Shown here: piece after piece, positions 31,804 through 43,872 of the stretch
Position numbering within the stretch: the stretch's first letter is position 1
Layout of the letters: every line of letters begins with the position of its first letter
DNA from: Eupeodes corollae
Lineage: Eukaryota; Arthropoda; Insecta; Diptera; Syrphidae
NCBI RefSeq assembly: GCF_945859685.1
Contig: NC_079147.1
Location: 286,581,992-286,645,991 of the forward strand
Length of the DNA stretch: 64,000 nt
Direction: 5' to 3'
Notes under the pieces: model-generated
What the model saw: only the letters and a program-made list of their open reading frames with translations
What the model was told of the DNA's origin: nothing
Database searches by the model: none
Program-made: the position numbers and the translations under genes

Positions 31804-33170
31804 CCCGTGTTAGATTTGAACAACAACCCTTTAGTGACGATAGAAGATCAGCTACAAAGATGGAAGGAGCATTTTTATGCGCTGCTAAATGATGATCACA
31901 ATGCAGAATTGAATCCACAATTGAACAACATGCACAGATCTTCTAGGGGACACCAGTCCTCCAACAAGTACAAAAATAAGTAATGCGATAAATCTCCTAA
32001 AGAGAAACAAAGCAGGTGGACTTGATGGGATCTCCGCAGATTTCCTAAAAGCAGACCCTGAGGCAGATTCCCGTAATTTGCTTAAACTCGTGCAGGGTGT
32101 CTGGCGCGGTATCACATTTCTGTCAGTTTTTCCGAAGTTAATGGCAACTATTATTCTCGAAAGGATTAAGTCCATTATCGAGTCTACGCTCAATAGGCAC
32201 CAAGCGAGGTTTCGCAGTCGCCGATCGTGTGTCGATCGACAATCTTCTGAGTACCAGTCACCACTGTACCTAATGTTTGTAGATTTTGAGAAGGCGTTTG
32301 ATCAGGTCAATCGCTTCTGGCGCGAGCAATCTCTGAGAAAATTGTCGCTGTTATTGAAGAATCGTGCATCAACGCTAGGTGTTTTGTGTTGCACCAATGG
32401 ACAGCTTTCCGACTCCTTCGATGTGCGTCAAGGAGTGAGACAAGGAGATGTCTTCTCACCAAGTCTGTTTTTGCTGGCGATTGACGATGTGATGACTGCC
32501 ACTGTGGGTACAAATGAAAGACACGGTATCCAATGGAGTCTGTTTGACAAGCTTAGCCTGCAGATAGATTATGCTGACGATATAATATGTCTCATGGCAA
32601 ACAGCACGGCAGGCTTAAATCAGATGTGTCATTCGCTGCAATTGAATGGAGAGGTGGCTGGCTTAAGGATTAACACAAATAAGACCAAAGTAATGACAAG
32701 TTATTCTAAAGCAAGGGACCATAGAGGAGGTCGAGCAGTTAAATTATCTGGAAAGTCTTATATCTCTCGATGGCGGAACGGATTATGATGTTAACAGTAG
32801 AATAAATAAATCCCGTAGTGCAATTGGAATCCTTTCTCCTGTGTGGAACTCCCTATCGCTACGCACTAAGTTGAAATTCTTCAAATCCAACTGCACTCTA
32901 TTCTGGAGATCCGGTGGCCGCAAACCATATCTAAAGTTAAGCTGTGGAATAGGACCAAACAGAAAAAACTGGACGTAGACATCATGCAACGGATATGTTG
33001 TTGGATAGGCCATACACTGAGGAAACCTGCCGGTCTCGAGTTATTAAAACGTGGCCACAGCTGAGGTCAGTTGCGTTGATTCGGGATAGGTGGAAATATC
33101 TTGTTGCTGCCCTATGCTTCAGGAGGAGTTAAAGGGCTGCTGTACTTGCAGGTGGACAACATATACATAT
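31804..33170 (+). mobile_element. RTE-like LINE, second family
   Basis: A distinct element from copies A-C. The first 270 bp encode an IEDQLQRWKEHFYALLN-like linker, a typical link between endonuclease and reverse transcriptase in RTE-type elements, followed by a decayed KAGGLDGISADFLKA block (about 32010-32055). The main reverse transcriptase frame is 32078-32788. A C-terminal region (32790-33070) reads WNSLSLRTKLKFF and, with frame changes, CCWIGHTLRKP, the counterpart of the RWLGHV motif. The element ends in an AT dinucleotide run near 33165. The 5' endonuclease is missing. Confidence 0.8.
32078..32788 (+). pseudogene. RTE-like reverse transcriptase domain (partial)
   Basis: 236 codons open. 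Order of blocks: VFPKLMATIILERIKSI (about residues 17-33), HQARFRSRRSCVDR (about 41-54), YLMFVDFEKAFDQVNR (about 64-79, first catalytic Asp), DVRQGVRQGDVFSPSLF (about 115-131), LQIDYADDIICLM (about 161-173, YADD catalytic pair intact) and GLRINTNKTKVM (about 196-207). These are the palm and thumb motifs of a LINE reverse transcriptase. The N-terminal fingers are damaged (a block expected before residue 1 is in another frame), and the protein ends early in WRNGL because of a frameshift before the C-terminal domain. The key active-site residues remain, so decay may be fairly recent. Confidence 0.8.
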
Positions 33171-33264
33171 ATATATGACAATGAACTGTCACTACGGAAG
33201 ATAGATCAAAGTATAGAGAAAACAATATTGCAACAACTGCAATTCCTATGCAGCTCACCGGTGA

Positions 33265-33600
33265 CTAATTACACCAGTGGCTGATGAAATAATGGTTGCC
33301 CTCAACTTCACCAATATTTTGCAGCAGAAAGGAAACTGAATTAGGGAAGAAATCAAAGGCGAGTCATTTTTGCGGTAAATTTTATTGTAACAACGCTTAT
33401 AATGGTTTTGTAAAGTTTGAAAGTTCGGTCTTCGTCTTATCGATTGAATTGGTACCTAGAAAGATTTTTGGAGAGATGTCTGTTAGAAAATCATTTTTCA
33501 CGTCTATATCTCAAGAACCATCAGAGATATTGACTTCATATAAATTTGTTTGTACAGATAAAAACACAGACAGATGCAAGAAGGACTTTTAATAAAAGAT
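33265..33600. repeat. Interspersed repeat of unknown type
   Basis: The first part (33265-33400) matches 3600-3730. The second (about 33470-33600) contains AGATGTCTGTT, TATATCTCAAGAACCATCAGAGATATTGACTTCA broken by changes, and a GTACAGATAAAAAC word, and resembles 38690-38805. No protein is encoded. Which of the two parts belong to one family cannot be told from this window. Confidence 0.45.
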
Positions 33601-33621
33601 TTTTTTACAATATATAAATAA

Positions 33622-33810
33622 GGTGGCGCAACAGTTCGTTAAGAAGTAGGGCCTAGTGACGCTCTATTTTTTCTGTATGCGAGTAATGTTGTCAAAGATG
33701 GAGGGGACCTACACGTTTTTAAGCCGAATCCCGGCGGCTAATTTGAGAAAGAGCTTTTAATGACAAGAATTACCCTTGGAGGATTAGTCAATTCCTAGAA
33801 AGAGACAGTA
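33622..33810 (-). mobile_element. tRNA-derived SINE, 5'-truncated (copy c)
   Basis: Minus-strand body and 3' end of the SINE family: it begins (on the plus strand) with GGTGGCGCAACAGTTCG and runs through GCGAGTAATGTTGTCA and ACCCTTGGAGGATTAGTCAATTCCT to about 33810. The tRNA-like head with boxes A and B is missing, the usual 5' truncation for this class. Confidence 0.75.
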
Positions 33811-34459
33811 GGCCTTAGATGACACAGATCTCTAGTTGACGAAAATTGTTTTTTATAGTCGAAAATCAATTTTTACCAACTTTAAGCAGTATTTTTTTAA
33901 GGTTTATATTTTTTTGTAATTTTAATAAAATCTAACAGATGTCCAAGGAAATACTGTTTCATCATGTATGAATTTTTTTTGAAGGCTATAATATTTTTCT
34001 CCGCAAAATATTCAAGTAGACAAATATTATATTTCAGATTCTTTGATTTAAAAAAAAACGGTTAGTTCTTTTTTTTCGAATGTTTACAAGCTTCGCACCA
34101 CGTAACAGTGTATAATATGCTATTTAATTTATGTGGGTATAGCATTATTGGGAAAAAGACAAGTTCTTAAGTTTTGTTAAAAGTCCTTTCTGCATTTATG
34201 TTATTGTCTGAAGGACAAGATTTATTTGCAGTCGATATCTCCACTGATTCTTGAAATCCGAAGAAAAAAGGTATCCCAAACGTAAGGGTATACGTACACA
34301 CCCCACACAGAAATCGCTCTAAGAACTTTTGCTTTAGATTCTAGGGACCTTCAAATTTTGAGAAATTTAAAAAAAAAAACTTTATTCAAAAGATCAGAAG
34401 GATTACAATAATTTTATTTGAAAATTTTATTAGACATTTTTGATCATCAAATATTATTT
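33811..34459. other. AT-rich stretch, nothing recognised
   Basis: No coding block. A short word (TTAGATTCTAGGGACCTTC near 34335) recurs inverted near 54825-54845 and in altered form near 38675, pointing to a small shared repeat. Confidence 0.45.
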
Positions 34460-35300
34460 ATACAATATACTCGTAAGAGCTTGAGCAGAAAAAGTAAGAG
34501 AGATCAAGAATCTTTTTAGAAATCGATACGCATTTTGATTTTTTAGGGTTCAAGAAAAGACATTTTAAGTAAGACCAGTTTGAAATTTTGTCGAGGTCTA
34601 CATTGATATTAGAGATTATGCTAAAGAAGTCCAAGAGGACAATATATGAAAGGAACAGTTTTTATCAAACTTGGGAGATAATTGAGATATGTACAGAATA
34701 GTAAAGGACCCAATATCGACCCTTGAGGAACACCGAACGAAGTAGGTAAAAAACTAGGCAAAAAGTCAACAATTTTAATTGCTTTTTTTGTATAAGAAAA
34801 CTTCTTTTGTATAAGAATATAGAAGCTTAGCAGAACATGCAGAAAAATAAAACTGTTGTGTAAGTTTTTTACACAGAATGACATAGTTGATAGTGTCAAA
34901 AGCCTTAGAAAAATTAAGCAAGTCTCAGAAAGTTACAATATCCGTCCTTATTCAGCGCTTTTTTATTTCTTTACTCACGCAAAGGAGTGCTGAAGTCAGA
35001 TTGCTTTGGATTGATTAAGGAGTTTGCTGTAAGCCAAGTGTTCTTGCAAAGACTTTAGAAAAGTAGGGTAGAAATGGTAACAGTATATAATTAGTTCCTT
35101 AAGCATTTTTAGAGAATGTTATGATGATGACAAAAACTCCAGACATTAAAATAGTATTAAATTTAATATTATGGCATCAAAATTATCATTATTCACAGAA
35201 AGCAGACTTTCTACAACATCAGCAGCATTCAAAGAAGGAAAACTAAAACTAGGATGTTCTAAATTTTCCCTCAAAGAAATATTGCCATATAAATGGCTCC
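34460..35300 (-). mobile_element. CR1/jockey-like LINE fragment (reverse transcriptase)
   Basis: Minus-strand blocks: a linker similar to SFPSLNAADVVESLL (about 35205-35250), LPFLPYFSKVFARTLG (about 35030-35075), LLNFSKAFDTINYVILCKKL (about 34860-34920, first catalytic region with DFSKAFD seen as NFSKAFD), and FGVPQGSILGPLLFCTYLN (about 34690-34740). A DLDKISNW-like region follows (about 34555-34600). The YADD block is lost or unreadable around 34640. Many frameshifts make it non-functional. No endonuclease or 3' end could be placed. The block style (GVPQGSILGPLLF) resembles the element at 38790-41150, but I cannot show they are the same family. Confidence 0.7.
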
Positions 35301-38300
35301 GTTGCAAATAATGATCACCTTTCTGGAGTAATGTAGAATTTAAAAATTATAAAAAAAGCATTGTTTCGGTCCCTAAGTGATCTGAGGCCTTAAAGTAGGC
35401 TGTTTCTATTTGTCGTTGAAAAACTATTAACAAATAGCCTCAACCTTATGCCTAAACATTGACTATAGCTTAAAAAACGAACAAATTTAGGCTATGAGCC
35501 ATTAATTTCCGTGTTTCTTAAATTCCTTACATTTTTGAGTGTGTCACATTAATACAATGTAAAACAATAAATCTACATTTTTTTATGCACCTTTTATTTT
35601 TTAGTGAAAAAGTTATTTCGGCAATTAAACTGAGCTAACTTCTAATTTATCTTTACATCAGGTATCTCAAACCACTGCCATAAAAACACAAGTCCAACGA
35701 AGCTTAAAATAACTAATTTGCATACAATTTACTTTTCAGCTTTTGTGCATTTGAAATCTAGACAAAGCGACCGACCGCATAAAAAGCATAAAACATGAAT
35801 TTCAAAACCAAGTTTTGAGGTGATAAATCCCAGCAGATAAAAGAGCCACTCAAAAAGTGAGACAAAATTAACAGCCCAGCAATAATTGTGCAAACACCAA
35901 ACCTGTGCAGCACAAGTGCACAATGTCCAGAGCATTATGAGCGTACCTAACCTGTCCGACGCTCCGCGACGACGCCCAACTGTGACGACTGACTACCACA
36001 CAAATTCATGAAAAGCAGTTTTATGCTTTTGTTTTTGTTCTATTAGCCTTGCTGTGATTGTGGTCTGAAAAAAGTTTAATTTTCCAGAGAAAATGTCTCC
36101 CTTTTTCTATCTTTGTGTGTGTGTGTTGCTGAATGCCCAACTAAAAATATTAGCAAACGTTTTGTTGGACTTTTTCCAAAACTTATACCTCCGCAAAGTC
36201 GGTACTACTCAGTACTTCTTTTATTTTACTATTCATAACTTTATGATTTTATATTTAACTAAATATGAACTCTAACTCTGTACAATGTTGGTGACGATGG
36301 AAATAATGATGGTAAGGACGAAATGACCATCAAGGAGGGAATCAAATTAGCAAGAAGCATCAAAGTGAAAACAAACTGCTTTCAGCTTTTTCCATTTAGC
36401 TTCGAGAGTATAGTCAACTTTTATATAGTTCAACACTTTCTTAGGAGGTAATTAATTTCTATTCATGTTAAAGTTGTGGTTTGTGTTTTGGTCTTATTTT
36501 TGTGTGGGACTTTTTATTGCAACCATCATCATCAGAAAAGGTGCAAAGTTTTGAGGAATAAAACTACCTAATTTCTGTTTTTAATGACTGCCCTTTAATT
36601 TCTACACACCGAAGGGAGAAAACAATAAAACTACAATTTGCTGTTAATTTATGGTAAAAATATTTACCACCTCTGAATGTTTTGTTTAAGTTTAGCACAA
36701 GGTTGAATCTGAATGAATGTGCTTTCATTTCTTAGAATAATTAAGAACATTTTTGTATTAAGTTACGTTTTCCATAACTTTTACAAGGTTGGTAATTGTA
36801 TGAGCCTTAACTTATGATTTACAAAGTTGTAAGAAATATTCTTGTAATGAAACAATTAAATATTTTTATTTAGGACCAAAATGAACTATATGAAATTTTT
36901 GTATTCGTAAACATTTTCTAACTCGAAACTTTAATCAAACATGAGATTACGATGTTAGAGAAGACGAAAAATTCGTCCTCCAGATTGGGTCCATTTGTCT
37001 GTCCGCGCCCCTACAAATTAATTAAGGATTTAAGTCGTTAACAGTAGTCCCAAAACAATTTATTTTGGTAAATGAACCAAACGGTTTGTATTACATTTCC
37101 TCTAAATTTAGTTTCCTAACTTGGCTTCTTTCAATAAAAAAAAATTGCTCCAAAAAGGTAACCCCCATAGACCCGTTTTTTGTTATTAAGTTATTTGAAG
37201 AACTTATAAACCGATTTCAATAATTTTTAATATTGTAACAAAATATATTTATTTCATTTTTTAAAATTTTATATCTCAAAAACGGGTCAATATTTTGTAT
37301 CGAAAATTAAATGCAAAATGTATTGATAAGTTCTAAAAAACTGCATACTGAAAATGTATTTAAACTTAAATTGAAAAAATGAATGTACAAAAATTTCATT
37401 TAAAAAAACCGCTCTAACGATTTTCGAAAAAAAAAGAAAAGTATAAATCAAGGTTTTTTTTTAAATAACTAAAAAGTATTTAAATTTTTGAAGAAAAACT
37501 TAAGTTTTGAACTTAAAAAAATAATTTCTATTTGTAAACAGTCTTAGGATACAGGAGCACTTTACTTCCTTTTGCTTAACATACATAAGCTATAGCTAGG
37601 CGTGTTTAACAGTAACACACTGAAGTGAAATACGACATTTGTTCAAACAAATTTCGACAAAGTTGGACTTCAATAGATATCTTCATTTGCCTGACCCAGC
37701 AATTTCTTAAAAGTTCTCTTAATTTAGCGTGAATTTTTTTGAGAGGGGCTATTGCTTATCAAAATTATTTAAAAAATATAGTACTTTTTGTAATAATTAT
37801 TAATTTGTTTATTATTCGGACATCATTACTCGGACGCTTTGTGGTTCTATGAAAATAAGCCACAAAAGCCTTAAGACCTATGAAGCTTCCTCGTAACGTA
37901 ATTTCACCAAGATCATGCCATTTGATACCTTTCAATTTCTTTCTTCGCGAGTTCGGAACACTTCTTTTTCTTCTTAATTATTTTAAAAACTAGTGGCAAA
38001 ATCAATTTTAAATCAATTTTCGAACATAATTTATAACATCAAAAGATATTGACTTTAAATAAATGTGTATATTGTAGATTGTCACGTAATATAGAATTTC
38101 TATAAACGTGAAAAAATCAATGAATGGTATATTTATAAAACCAACAACATTTAAATAAAGTTCAACTTGAATATTTTACAAACAAAAAATGAAGAATATC
38201 AATTTGATAGCTGATACCTACAAGAAATAACTTAAAACTAGTAAAACTTGATATTCGACTCTATTTATCTTGAAGATACAGAAAGATATCGGTTTCAAAA

Positions 38301-38789
38301 TGTTGCCTTTATTATTTTCTAAAACTTTTACAAAAATTCAATTGACAGTTTTTTTACAGCAAAATAGAAAACTTAGGAAAATAATACCAAGAACAACAAA
38401 AATATCACATATTGAGTTCTATTACAATCATCTGTTATTTACAAAAATCGGGTATAAGATGAAAGTCCATGATGAAAAAAAAACTAGGGTACTTATATCC
38501 TCGCCAACAATATAGGGTTGCCTGACCAAAACCTTGCATAATCCAGGGTTGCCTGAAGTGTTAAGTCTTTGGTAAGAGTAGAAAATATATCCAATGTGCA
38601 ATTTAGTCAGTTTTTCACTTAAAAGAAAGGTTATTATCTGCCCATACGAAGTTATTGTAATGGGTCCGATTTTCAAGGTCACTAGAGTCGAAATAAAAGA
38701 TTTTAAGAAAGATGTCTGTGCATGCGTGTGAACGTACGTTCGTAGTTCAGAAACCAGAAGAGATATCGACTTCAAATACATTTTTTTAT
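35301..38789. other. Long non-coding stretch, low repeat content
   Basis: No gene or transposon protein found. The segment 35700-36060 has more balanced base composition and few homopolymers, so it could be host regulatory DNA, but this is an impression only. The stretch 36960-38000 has the character of a decayed repeat (a TTTGTCTGTCCGCGCCCCTACAA-type word broken by changes near 36990, and runs about ATATCTCAAAAACGGGTC near 37270) related to the words seen at 33470 and 38690. Confidence 0.45.
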
Positions 38790-38805
38790 ACAGGTAATAA
38801 GGCAG
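38690..38805. repeat. Short repeat shared with 33470-33600
   Basis: Contains AAGATGTCTGTG, AACCAGAAGAGATATCGACTTCAAATA-like text and ATACAGGTAATAA in the same order as the repeat at 33470-33600. The preceding words (TCAAGGTCACTAGAGTCGAA at 38674) recur near 54825. No coding potential. Confidence 0.5.
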
Positions 38806-41150
38806 AAAAATGAAGAAAGGGCTCTTGAGAAAATTGCGAGGGTGTTTTTCTTACCATAGGGAGACCATGCATATTTAAGATGAGGACGGACTAGGGAATT
38901 GTAAAGCGCTTTAGTTACATAGGGGTTGGAAAATTCTTTTGACCATCTCTTAATAAAACCGAGAGATCTATTAGCTTTATTAATAATTTGGTCAAAATGG
39001 GAATGCAAATTCAGGTGTTTGTCACACATAATACCAAGATTTCTAATAGAATTAAGGAAGTAGTATATTCTATGAGATGGATTTTGTTTGCGCTAAAAGG
39101 TCATTTGTTTATATTTACCTATATTTAACTCTAAGAAATTATGCATGCACCGAACAAAAAAGATATTAAGATCATTTTGTTAAAGTAAATAACAGATGGA
39201 GTAGAGATAATCTTACAAATTTGCTTATCATCCGCAAACATTAGGATATCTGAGTTTTTTAATTTAAGATAAGACAAAGAGAAGGGGGCCAAGGTGACTA
39301 CCTTGTGGGACTCCAGAAGTTGCATGTATAGGACTGGAGACTGAGTTACGGAAAAGGACTGTATAATTTTTATTTGCAAGATAGGAGTTTATCCAGTTTA
39401 TAAATATAGATGGAAAGCCTAGTGCTCTTAGTTTGAGATAAATTATCTTATGGGATATTTTATCAAAGGCTTTGCTGTAATCAGAGTAAACAACATCAAC
39501 TTCTTTGCCATTCTAAAGGGCTGACAAAACTTTGGATATAAATTCAATTAGGTTAGTCGTAGTGGATCTACCTTTAAGAAAACCATTTTTAGCGGGGGAG
39601 AATAAAGGCTTGCAATGGAAATAAACGGAATCATAAACTAAGCTTTCAAAAAGTTTTGGAATTCATGAAAGTTTAGCAATAAGTCTATAATTGTTAATTT
39701 CAGTTTTATTGCCTTGTTTATGAATGGGAAATATAAATGAATCTATGAGGAAACACACCTTGGGAAAGAGAGTGTTCAAAGAGTGCAGTTTATGGCTTTG
39801 ACAGAGAATGCATACATTTTTTTTAGAACAACTGATGGGACGCCATCTAGACCAGGGCTAAGGTTTTCTTTAAGTCTTACGATTTTGGCAAGTACCAGTT
39901 CTTCAGTTATTGTAAACGATGAAAGAGAGGTTTGAGTGAAACCATCTAAATAACTAAACAAGAGTGGATCAGGATCATGAAGATGTTCAGTATACGATTT
40001 GCTAAAGTAATTGACAAATAGATTTGATATAGTTGTTGGATCTGAGGAGATTATGTTAGAGAAACTCATTGAAGGTTGAAACCCATCAGATTTTCGTTCA
40101 ACATTATTTATAATTTTAAAAAACGTCCTTGCATCAGAAAGAAGGTTATTTTCCATTTGTTTAAGGTATTGGTTATAAAGGGATTCCCTTAGTTCAGAGA
40201 AAGAATTGTAGGCGAGAAGATGGTTGTTGTGATCAGTATCAGATTTGGCCTGTAAAAAGATCTTCCAAAGCTTGTTTCAGGTATTTCATAGGCAACGGAG
40301 CTCTCTGTTGTACCAAGGGGGTGCAGAGGTGAAATCTTTTTTACGATTATTCAATACAGTATGAAAGAATCAAATGAAACCAATTTGTAAGGGCTCTACT
40401 GTTAAGTGGAGGGAACTTAATTCAAAGTCGGCTAAGCTATATAGATTGTTAACTTTGGAGAAATCAGCCCTACGAAAATCATGACAGTTATTCTTCATTT
40501 AAAGAAAGGTGTTTTCAAATTCAATGGGGAAGGAGAGATTAAGGGGAGGATGATAGCTAGCCAAGGTTGAGAGAAGGTGAGGGCTCGCGGAGACAACACA
40601 GTTATCGCAATCAGATGAGAATATGAGATCAAGGTGTCTCCCCATAAAGTTTGCTACTCCATCAATGAACAGTGATTCGATTCAGAAGAGATGTTATTTG
40701 GAAAAACGGATGTCTAATCATCTGGACCAATTGAGATGGGGAAGATTAAAGTCTCCAAAAACGATGATCAAATCATTAGGTTGCACTAGTTCAGGCAGAT
40801 AATCAATGGCATTAACAGATGCTTGGTATGCTTTAATTTGTTGGCTGGTTGAATATAACAACAAAGGACAAAAAGACAAAACTTGGGGAGTGTAACCTTA
40901 GCTGATACACCTTCGAATTACATTGAAGTGGAAAAACGGAGTAATGAACTTTCAAAATTACTAGTAATAGCTAAAAGCACATCACGACCATGTGATCGTG
41001 GGTACAAGATTCAGTCAAAAAGGCGTGTTCAGGCAAGAATCCGTCGTAAGAACAATGCTGGAATGTTTTCGGACAGCCCATACGCTTTAAAACAGCTATA
41101 CTCATGGTACAACAATGCAACACAAAGGTTAAAAGAGTTTGTCGAATAAA
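38790..41150 (-). mobile_element. CR1/jockey-like LINE with endonuclease and RT, decayed
   Basis: Minus strand, high to low coordinates. Endonuclease: GRDVLLAITSNFESS (about 40950-40995), LPKFCLFVLCCYIQPA (about 40845-40895) and IIVFGDFNLPHLNW (about 40730-40770). Linker: WYNRELRCL-like (about 40300-40320), then the open piece 40156-39776 with FYNYFSKSYTE-like residues, LKENLSPGLDGVPSVVLKK (start of the reverse transcriptase) and a stop. Further on are remnants of an LIPIFKSG-like block, LMFADDKQICK (about 39205-39250, catalytic FADD), and at the C-terminus HFDQIINKANRSLGFIKRWSKEF and VRPHLKYAWSPYG (39029-38830). The terminal ALSSFFCL is close to the 3' end. Numerous stops and frameshifts. 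An apparently open plus-strand frame at 40883-41149 is the antisense of the endonuclease. Confidence 0.8.
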
Positions 41151-41394
41151 CTGATCAGTTGAAAATAACAATCCCAGGACAATTTAGGCTCTGCAGCAAA
41201 ATATTCGCCATGGAATTCAAATCATTACTCTAACGCTTTGCTTTCACATAATCGCAAATAAAATGGTGTCTCTGGAAGAGTACATTAAAATAAACGGCCA
41301 TCATTTGGATAATAATATTGAATTTTAAAGTTGAAAATATTCTGTTGGAAACTTGAAAAATAAATACTAGAATTTCTACTAAGAAAACCCACTT

Positions 41395-41676
41395 TACGCG
41401 TGGCATGATGGTTAGAGCGTAGGACTGCCATGCTTAAGGTCTTGGATTCAATCCTTTTCTGTGCCGTGTTTTTCTGTGTGTGCTGCTTCTTTCGAAGAAT
41501 TGACATATCCTCCAAAAGTACTCGTAATTGTTGTCATGAAAAGTTCTTTCTCTAATAAGCCGCTCGGATTCGGCATAAAAAATGTTGGTTCTTCTATCCC
41601 TGCAATGACTCGCACACAAATATGGTTAAGAGTTATAAATCACTACACTCTATTTATCTAAGGTGTGTTGCAACAC
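41395..41676 (+). mobile_element. tRNA-derived SINE, full length (copy d)
   Basis: Head with box A TGGTTAGAGCG (41409-41419) and box B GGATTCAATCC (41444-41454), then the family body and the end TGTTGCAACACCTAATTTTTT. About 280 bp. It is the copy with the best preserved head. One base of box B differs from the Pol III consensus (A for G in the TTCRA core). Confidence 0.8.
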
Positions 41677-43139
41677 CTAATTTTTTAAATTTTTAGGTCT
41701 ATTTTATATGTACGAATATGTATATGTGCTCATATGCAAGTTTAAAAGTTAAGTTTATGGTTTGAAAAAATATTAAACTTCTTTTTCTCAAACTCTACAT
41801 ATGTATTTAAAAAAATCAATATAATGAAAAATTGCATATTCAACCAAGTGTACCTTCGATTTACATATTTTAAGAAATATACAACTTCAAATTATTTTCG
41901 GGAGTTCTTAACTAAGATAAGCTGAAGTTACTTGTGAAATTTGAAAATTTAACAACTTTCAGAATTATCATTTCATTTAATTCATTAAAAAGTTGGAATA
42001 AATAACAATTTTCTGTAATAAAACTCTCAAAAATGTTTACTCTTCAATTGTTTTTTTTTTTTATTTCTTCTATTTACCTTCCTTGAAGAACTTTGGTTTC
42101 ATAACTTCAAAATGAATGTTATGTATAAAATAAAAACGGATATGACCTTTTAACAAAATGAAAGCCTTCATTTTTATAGCATTTAATCGATTCGATTGAA
42201 CTTTATACGTTCTTGAAAATAAAAAGAAGAAAATTAAAGATTTCATAATTTTAATTTGGTGGGTGTAGCGTGTTAATTTTTTGAAAAGTATTATAAAAGT
42301 TTATTTTTTATTGATAACTCATTTCTAACAAAGTTGTTAGTAAAAGAAAAAGAAGAAAATGAAAAAGTTAACATCCTTTAACTAACATAAGAACAAAATT
42401 TTTCAAAATGAAAATAACCTTGCTTAACGGAACAATTGAAAATGTTTGTTGCTGTTTTTTTTCTTCGTTTTCACTTTAAATGGTATAGCGGCATCCTTCG
42501 GAAACAGGAAATGTTCTTGTTGAGGTGATTAAAGTTGTCGAAAGTTTAAAATTCAACTTTCATTTGCAACCCTTTCAAATATAACACAAAATAAGAAATA
42601 AATGTAGGTAAGGTAGTATTTCTAAGGATAACTACTTTGTAGTTTTTCAAAAAAAAAAGGAAACGAAGCCCAAGAAGAAGAAATAACATTTTCTTAAACT
42701 TTATTTCTTGTCCTAAGGTGTTGTTAAAGTTGAAGGAAAAATAAAGGCTAGTATTGTTGGATTCTGAAATGGGAAACTTTAAGAAGTTTCACTTGAAATC
42801 AAATCATGACTCCGAAATAGTTGAACATCGTTAAGTTCATAAAAAAGGTACGAAACTTTTTAATGATTAATTTTTGTTTACTTTTTATTAATTGAACTTT
42901 TTAATTTTCATTTTTGAAATATATTTTTAGTTTTAATAAAAATTTTCTATTTTAGTATTTTTATTTAAGCCTTTTAATTCACGAAAAATAGTGTAATGAT
43001 GGGCTCCTTTTTGGTTTTATTTTTAATAAAGATTTTTAATATTATACAGTTTAGCAGATTAAAAATCGGTTCAGTAAGTTTATAGTACTCCGAAAATAAA
43101 ATAGAACAATGAGAAGATGTGTTTTCCTTAAAATACTCA
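41677..43139. other. AT-rich stretch, nothing recognised
   Basis: Very AT-rich with long T and A runs. I see no coding region, SINE or transposon end. Confidence 0.5.
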
Positions 43140-43872
43140 TATTACTTGCAAAATCTGTGCGCTTTTGTTGTCGGAAGATATTACCATAGGTCCTCGACGA
43201 ATTCTTATTTCTTCAAATAAATTATTTTGTAATGATTGATAAACGATACCAATACTTTTGGAGCCCTGTAAGTAGCGAAGCTTATGTATTGCTGCGTTTC
43301 AATGCTGCTGTCGTTCATCACTGTTGAATCGTGATAACGCATTCATTGCATAAGCTATGTGAGGCCTACTAAAAGTTGATATATGAAGCAAACTTCCTAT
43401 CAACTGGCGATAACTCGTTTTGTCTATTTCGGTTCGCTCTCCTTTCATTTTCTTGTTCGGTTCATCTTTCAACTTGCTTGCTTGTTATCTAAACTGTATA
43501 AGTTATAGACTCTTCCGCTTAACTAACTGAAATGCCTTAGATTTACTTTGGAATTTTCCAAGAACACCATCCTTTCATAGGTGTTAAGCTAAGAACCAAT
43601 CTAATTCAGAAAAGCCACATTTGGTTTGCTTAAACTATACAATTCATCTGGTGTAGGTTTCTATTAGTTTTCGCTGGACATCTGCTTTGTAAGAACGCTG
43701 AGGTGTTAATTAATTTTGGCTACAAAAATTGTTAAGTCCGCTTTTATTTATAAGACATAAGCTATTGTCCGGTTCACCCTCTCTGCAAGGCCATTCTGCT
43801 TCGGTGACTTTTTGAAAATCTTTGCTACAGTATTTTGATCCATTATCAGTTTGAATTGTCTTCAGTTTTTCT
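43140..43872 (-). mobile_element. Copia element, segment 3 (integrase end and RT/RNase H)
   Basis: Minus strand: KTIQTDNGSKYCSKDFQKV (about 43815-43870), the middle of the Copia integrase core with its TDNG (catalytic Asp) motif, then a large internal deletion, then reverse transcriptase C-terminal/RNase H connection: YRQLIGSLLHIS and SRPHIAYAMNALSRF (about 43310-43420), a LRYLQGSKSIGIVYQ block (about 43235-43280) and a SSDNKSAQIL-like tail. Frameshifts occur throughout. The higher-coordinate end breaks exactly at a jockey LINE insertion; the integrase resumes at 45501. Confidence 0.82.

Noticed and set aside
35700..36060. Conserved enhancer
   Set aside because: Only base composition suggests it; without comparison to another species I cannot support the claim.
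40883..41149. Open plus-strand frame of 88 codons with a basic stretch
   Set aside because: The minus strand here codes recognisable endonuclease blocks of the LINE at 38790-41150; the plus frame is its antisense.
41395..41470. A possible tRNA gene with box A and box B
   Set aside because: Continues into a 200 bp body shared by three other loci and does not give a full cloverleaf; it is a SINE head.
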